The notes under the pieces are model-generated. The model saw only the letters and a program-made list of their open reading frames with translations, was not told the origin of the DNA and ran no database searches. A stretch of 6,135 nt of DNA, from positions 1-6,135 of the forward strand of contig JAITWV010000417.1 in assembly GCA_031285105.1 (NCBI GenBank), read 5' to 3'. A program made the translations under genes and the position numbers. Shown piece after piece: positions 5,902 through 6,135 of the stretch (positions are counted from its first letter, which is position 1; every line of letters begins with the position of its first letter). The stretch comes from Streptococcaceae bacterium (GTDB taxonomy: Bacteria > Bacillota > Bacilli > Lactobacillales > Streptococcaceae).

Positions 5902-5922
5902 TTACGATTTAGCATATCGTAA
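5902..5922. promoter_or_regulatory. Inverted repeat just upstream of the oxidoreductase promoter (possible operator)
   Basis: TTACGAT (5902-5908) and ATCGTAA (5916-5922) form a perfect 7-bp inverted repeat with a 7-base gap. It abuts the candidate -35 element, a normal position for an activator or repressor site. The same heptamer occurs at 1692-1698, upstream of the nuclease gene, and in both arms of the palindrome at 4102-4165. It also occurs inside the transporter gene (873-879), so its recurrence is only suggestive. Confidence 0.3.
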
Positions 5923-6030
5923 TTGATTTTAGATTGTAAAAAGAGAAGTTTGTGAATTGTAAACTGCGAATTTTCGGCTGGCTTCGCTCTGCGCTTAGGG
6001 TGTCCGCACTGCTATGGCCGGACCGGTTCC

Positions 6031-6063
6031 ATAACTTTTCAAGAAGGGCGCTTGAAAAGTTAT
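6031..6063. repeat. Perfect 13-bp inverted repeat
   Basis: ATAACTTTTCAAG (6031-6043) and CTTGAAAAGTTAT (6051-6063) are exact reverse complements around a 7-base loop, AAGGGCG. No U tract follows on either strand. On the minus strand the centre reads AAGCGCCCTT, which shares GCGCCCTT with the nick region of RP4-like transfer origins. The match is short and could be chance. Confidence 0.8.
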
Positions 6064-6082
6064 TACACCTCGCAAGCCTACA

Positions 6083-6116
6083 AGACCGAGTAACCGCTGA
6101 AGCGCTAACTCGGTCT
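6083..6116. repeat. Perfect 9-bp inverted repeat with inner stem
   Basis: AGACCGAGT (6083-6091) and ACTCGGTCT (6108-6116) are exact reverse complements. On the minus strand the 16-base interior can fold further as CGC-TTCA-GCG with a tetraloop. It lies 19 bp beyond the 13-bp inverted repeat, so the two hairpins form a closely spaced pair in the GC-rich segment. Confidence 0.7.
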
Positions 6117-6135
6117 AGTGCGCATTGTCGTCCTT

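Larger units (their letters stand above)
5963..6135. other. GC-rich, palindrome-rich segment running off the window
   Basis: Base content rises sharply here (31 G+C in 60 at both 6001-6060 and 6061-6120) against 14 in 60 just to the left. The minus strand has one frame open from the window edge to a TAA at 5909-5911 (74 codons, no start inside). Its Ser/Arg-rich translation (for example SGHSSADTLSAERSQP) crosses two strong inverted repeats and resembles no family I recognise, so it is not called as a gene. The segment is probably the edge of a different structure such as a mobile element end, an RNA or a transfer-related site. I could not identify which. Confidence 0.5.

Overview
The window looks like chromosomal DNA from a low-GC Gram-positive bacterium, most plausibly a Lactobacillales member such as an enterococcus or a relative. 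The grounds are AT-rich sequence, AGGAGG-type ribosome binding sites, TTG and GTG starts, U-tailed hairpin terminators, and the style of the FAD-dependent oxidoreductase and BASS transporter. The genus is inference.

Layout, left to right. (1) Bases 1-107 hold the last 34 codons of a gene ending in a winged-helix-like segment. (2) Bases 108-595 hold no supported gene. They contain a nine-unit array of 11-bp direct repeats split by a palindromic spacer, a C/A-rich G-poor stretch with an imperfect 66-bp-spaced duplication, and a hairpin that can terminate in both directions. (3) 596-1600, minus strand: a bile acid:sodium symporter (BASS) family transporter. (4) 1601-1801: a divergent promoter region. 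(5) 1802-3862, plus strand: a 686-residue protein with tandem winged-helix-like modules, a FokI-like PD-(D/E)XK nuclease core and a further C-terminal helical module. No methyltransferase is visible anywhere in the window. (6) About 3898-4036: the fossil C-terminus of an AraC-family regulator, broken by two single-base frameshifts. (7) 4102-4165: a 64-bp near-perfect palindrome. (8) 4194-5841, minus strand: a conserved FAD-dependent oxidoreductase with its own terminator and promoter. (9) About 5963-6135: an abrupt rise in GC with two strong inverted repeats, running off the window edge.

The transporter and the oxidoreductase look like ordinary resident genes. The nuclease gene between them is poorer in G+C and sits directly against a truncated, decayed regulator. 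The simplest reading is that a divergent transporter/AraC-regulator pair once stood here and that a solitary nuclease gene replaced the front of the regulator. The nuclease is the main candidate for an undescribed, probably defensive, function. The inferences on insertion and defence are not proven by the sequence alone.
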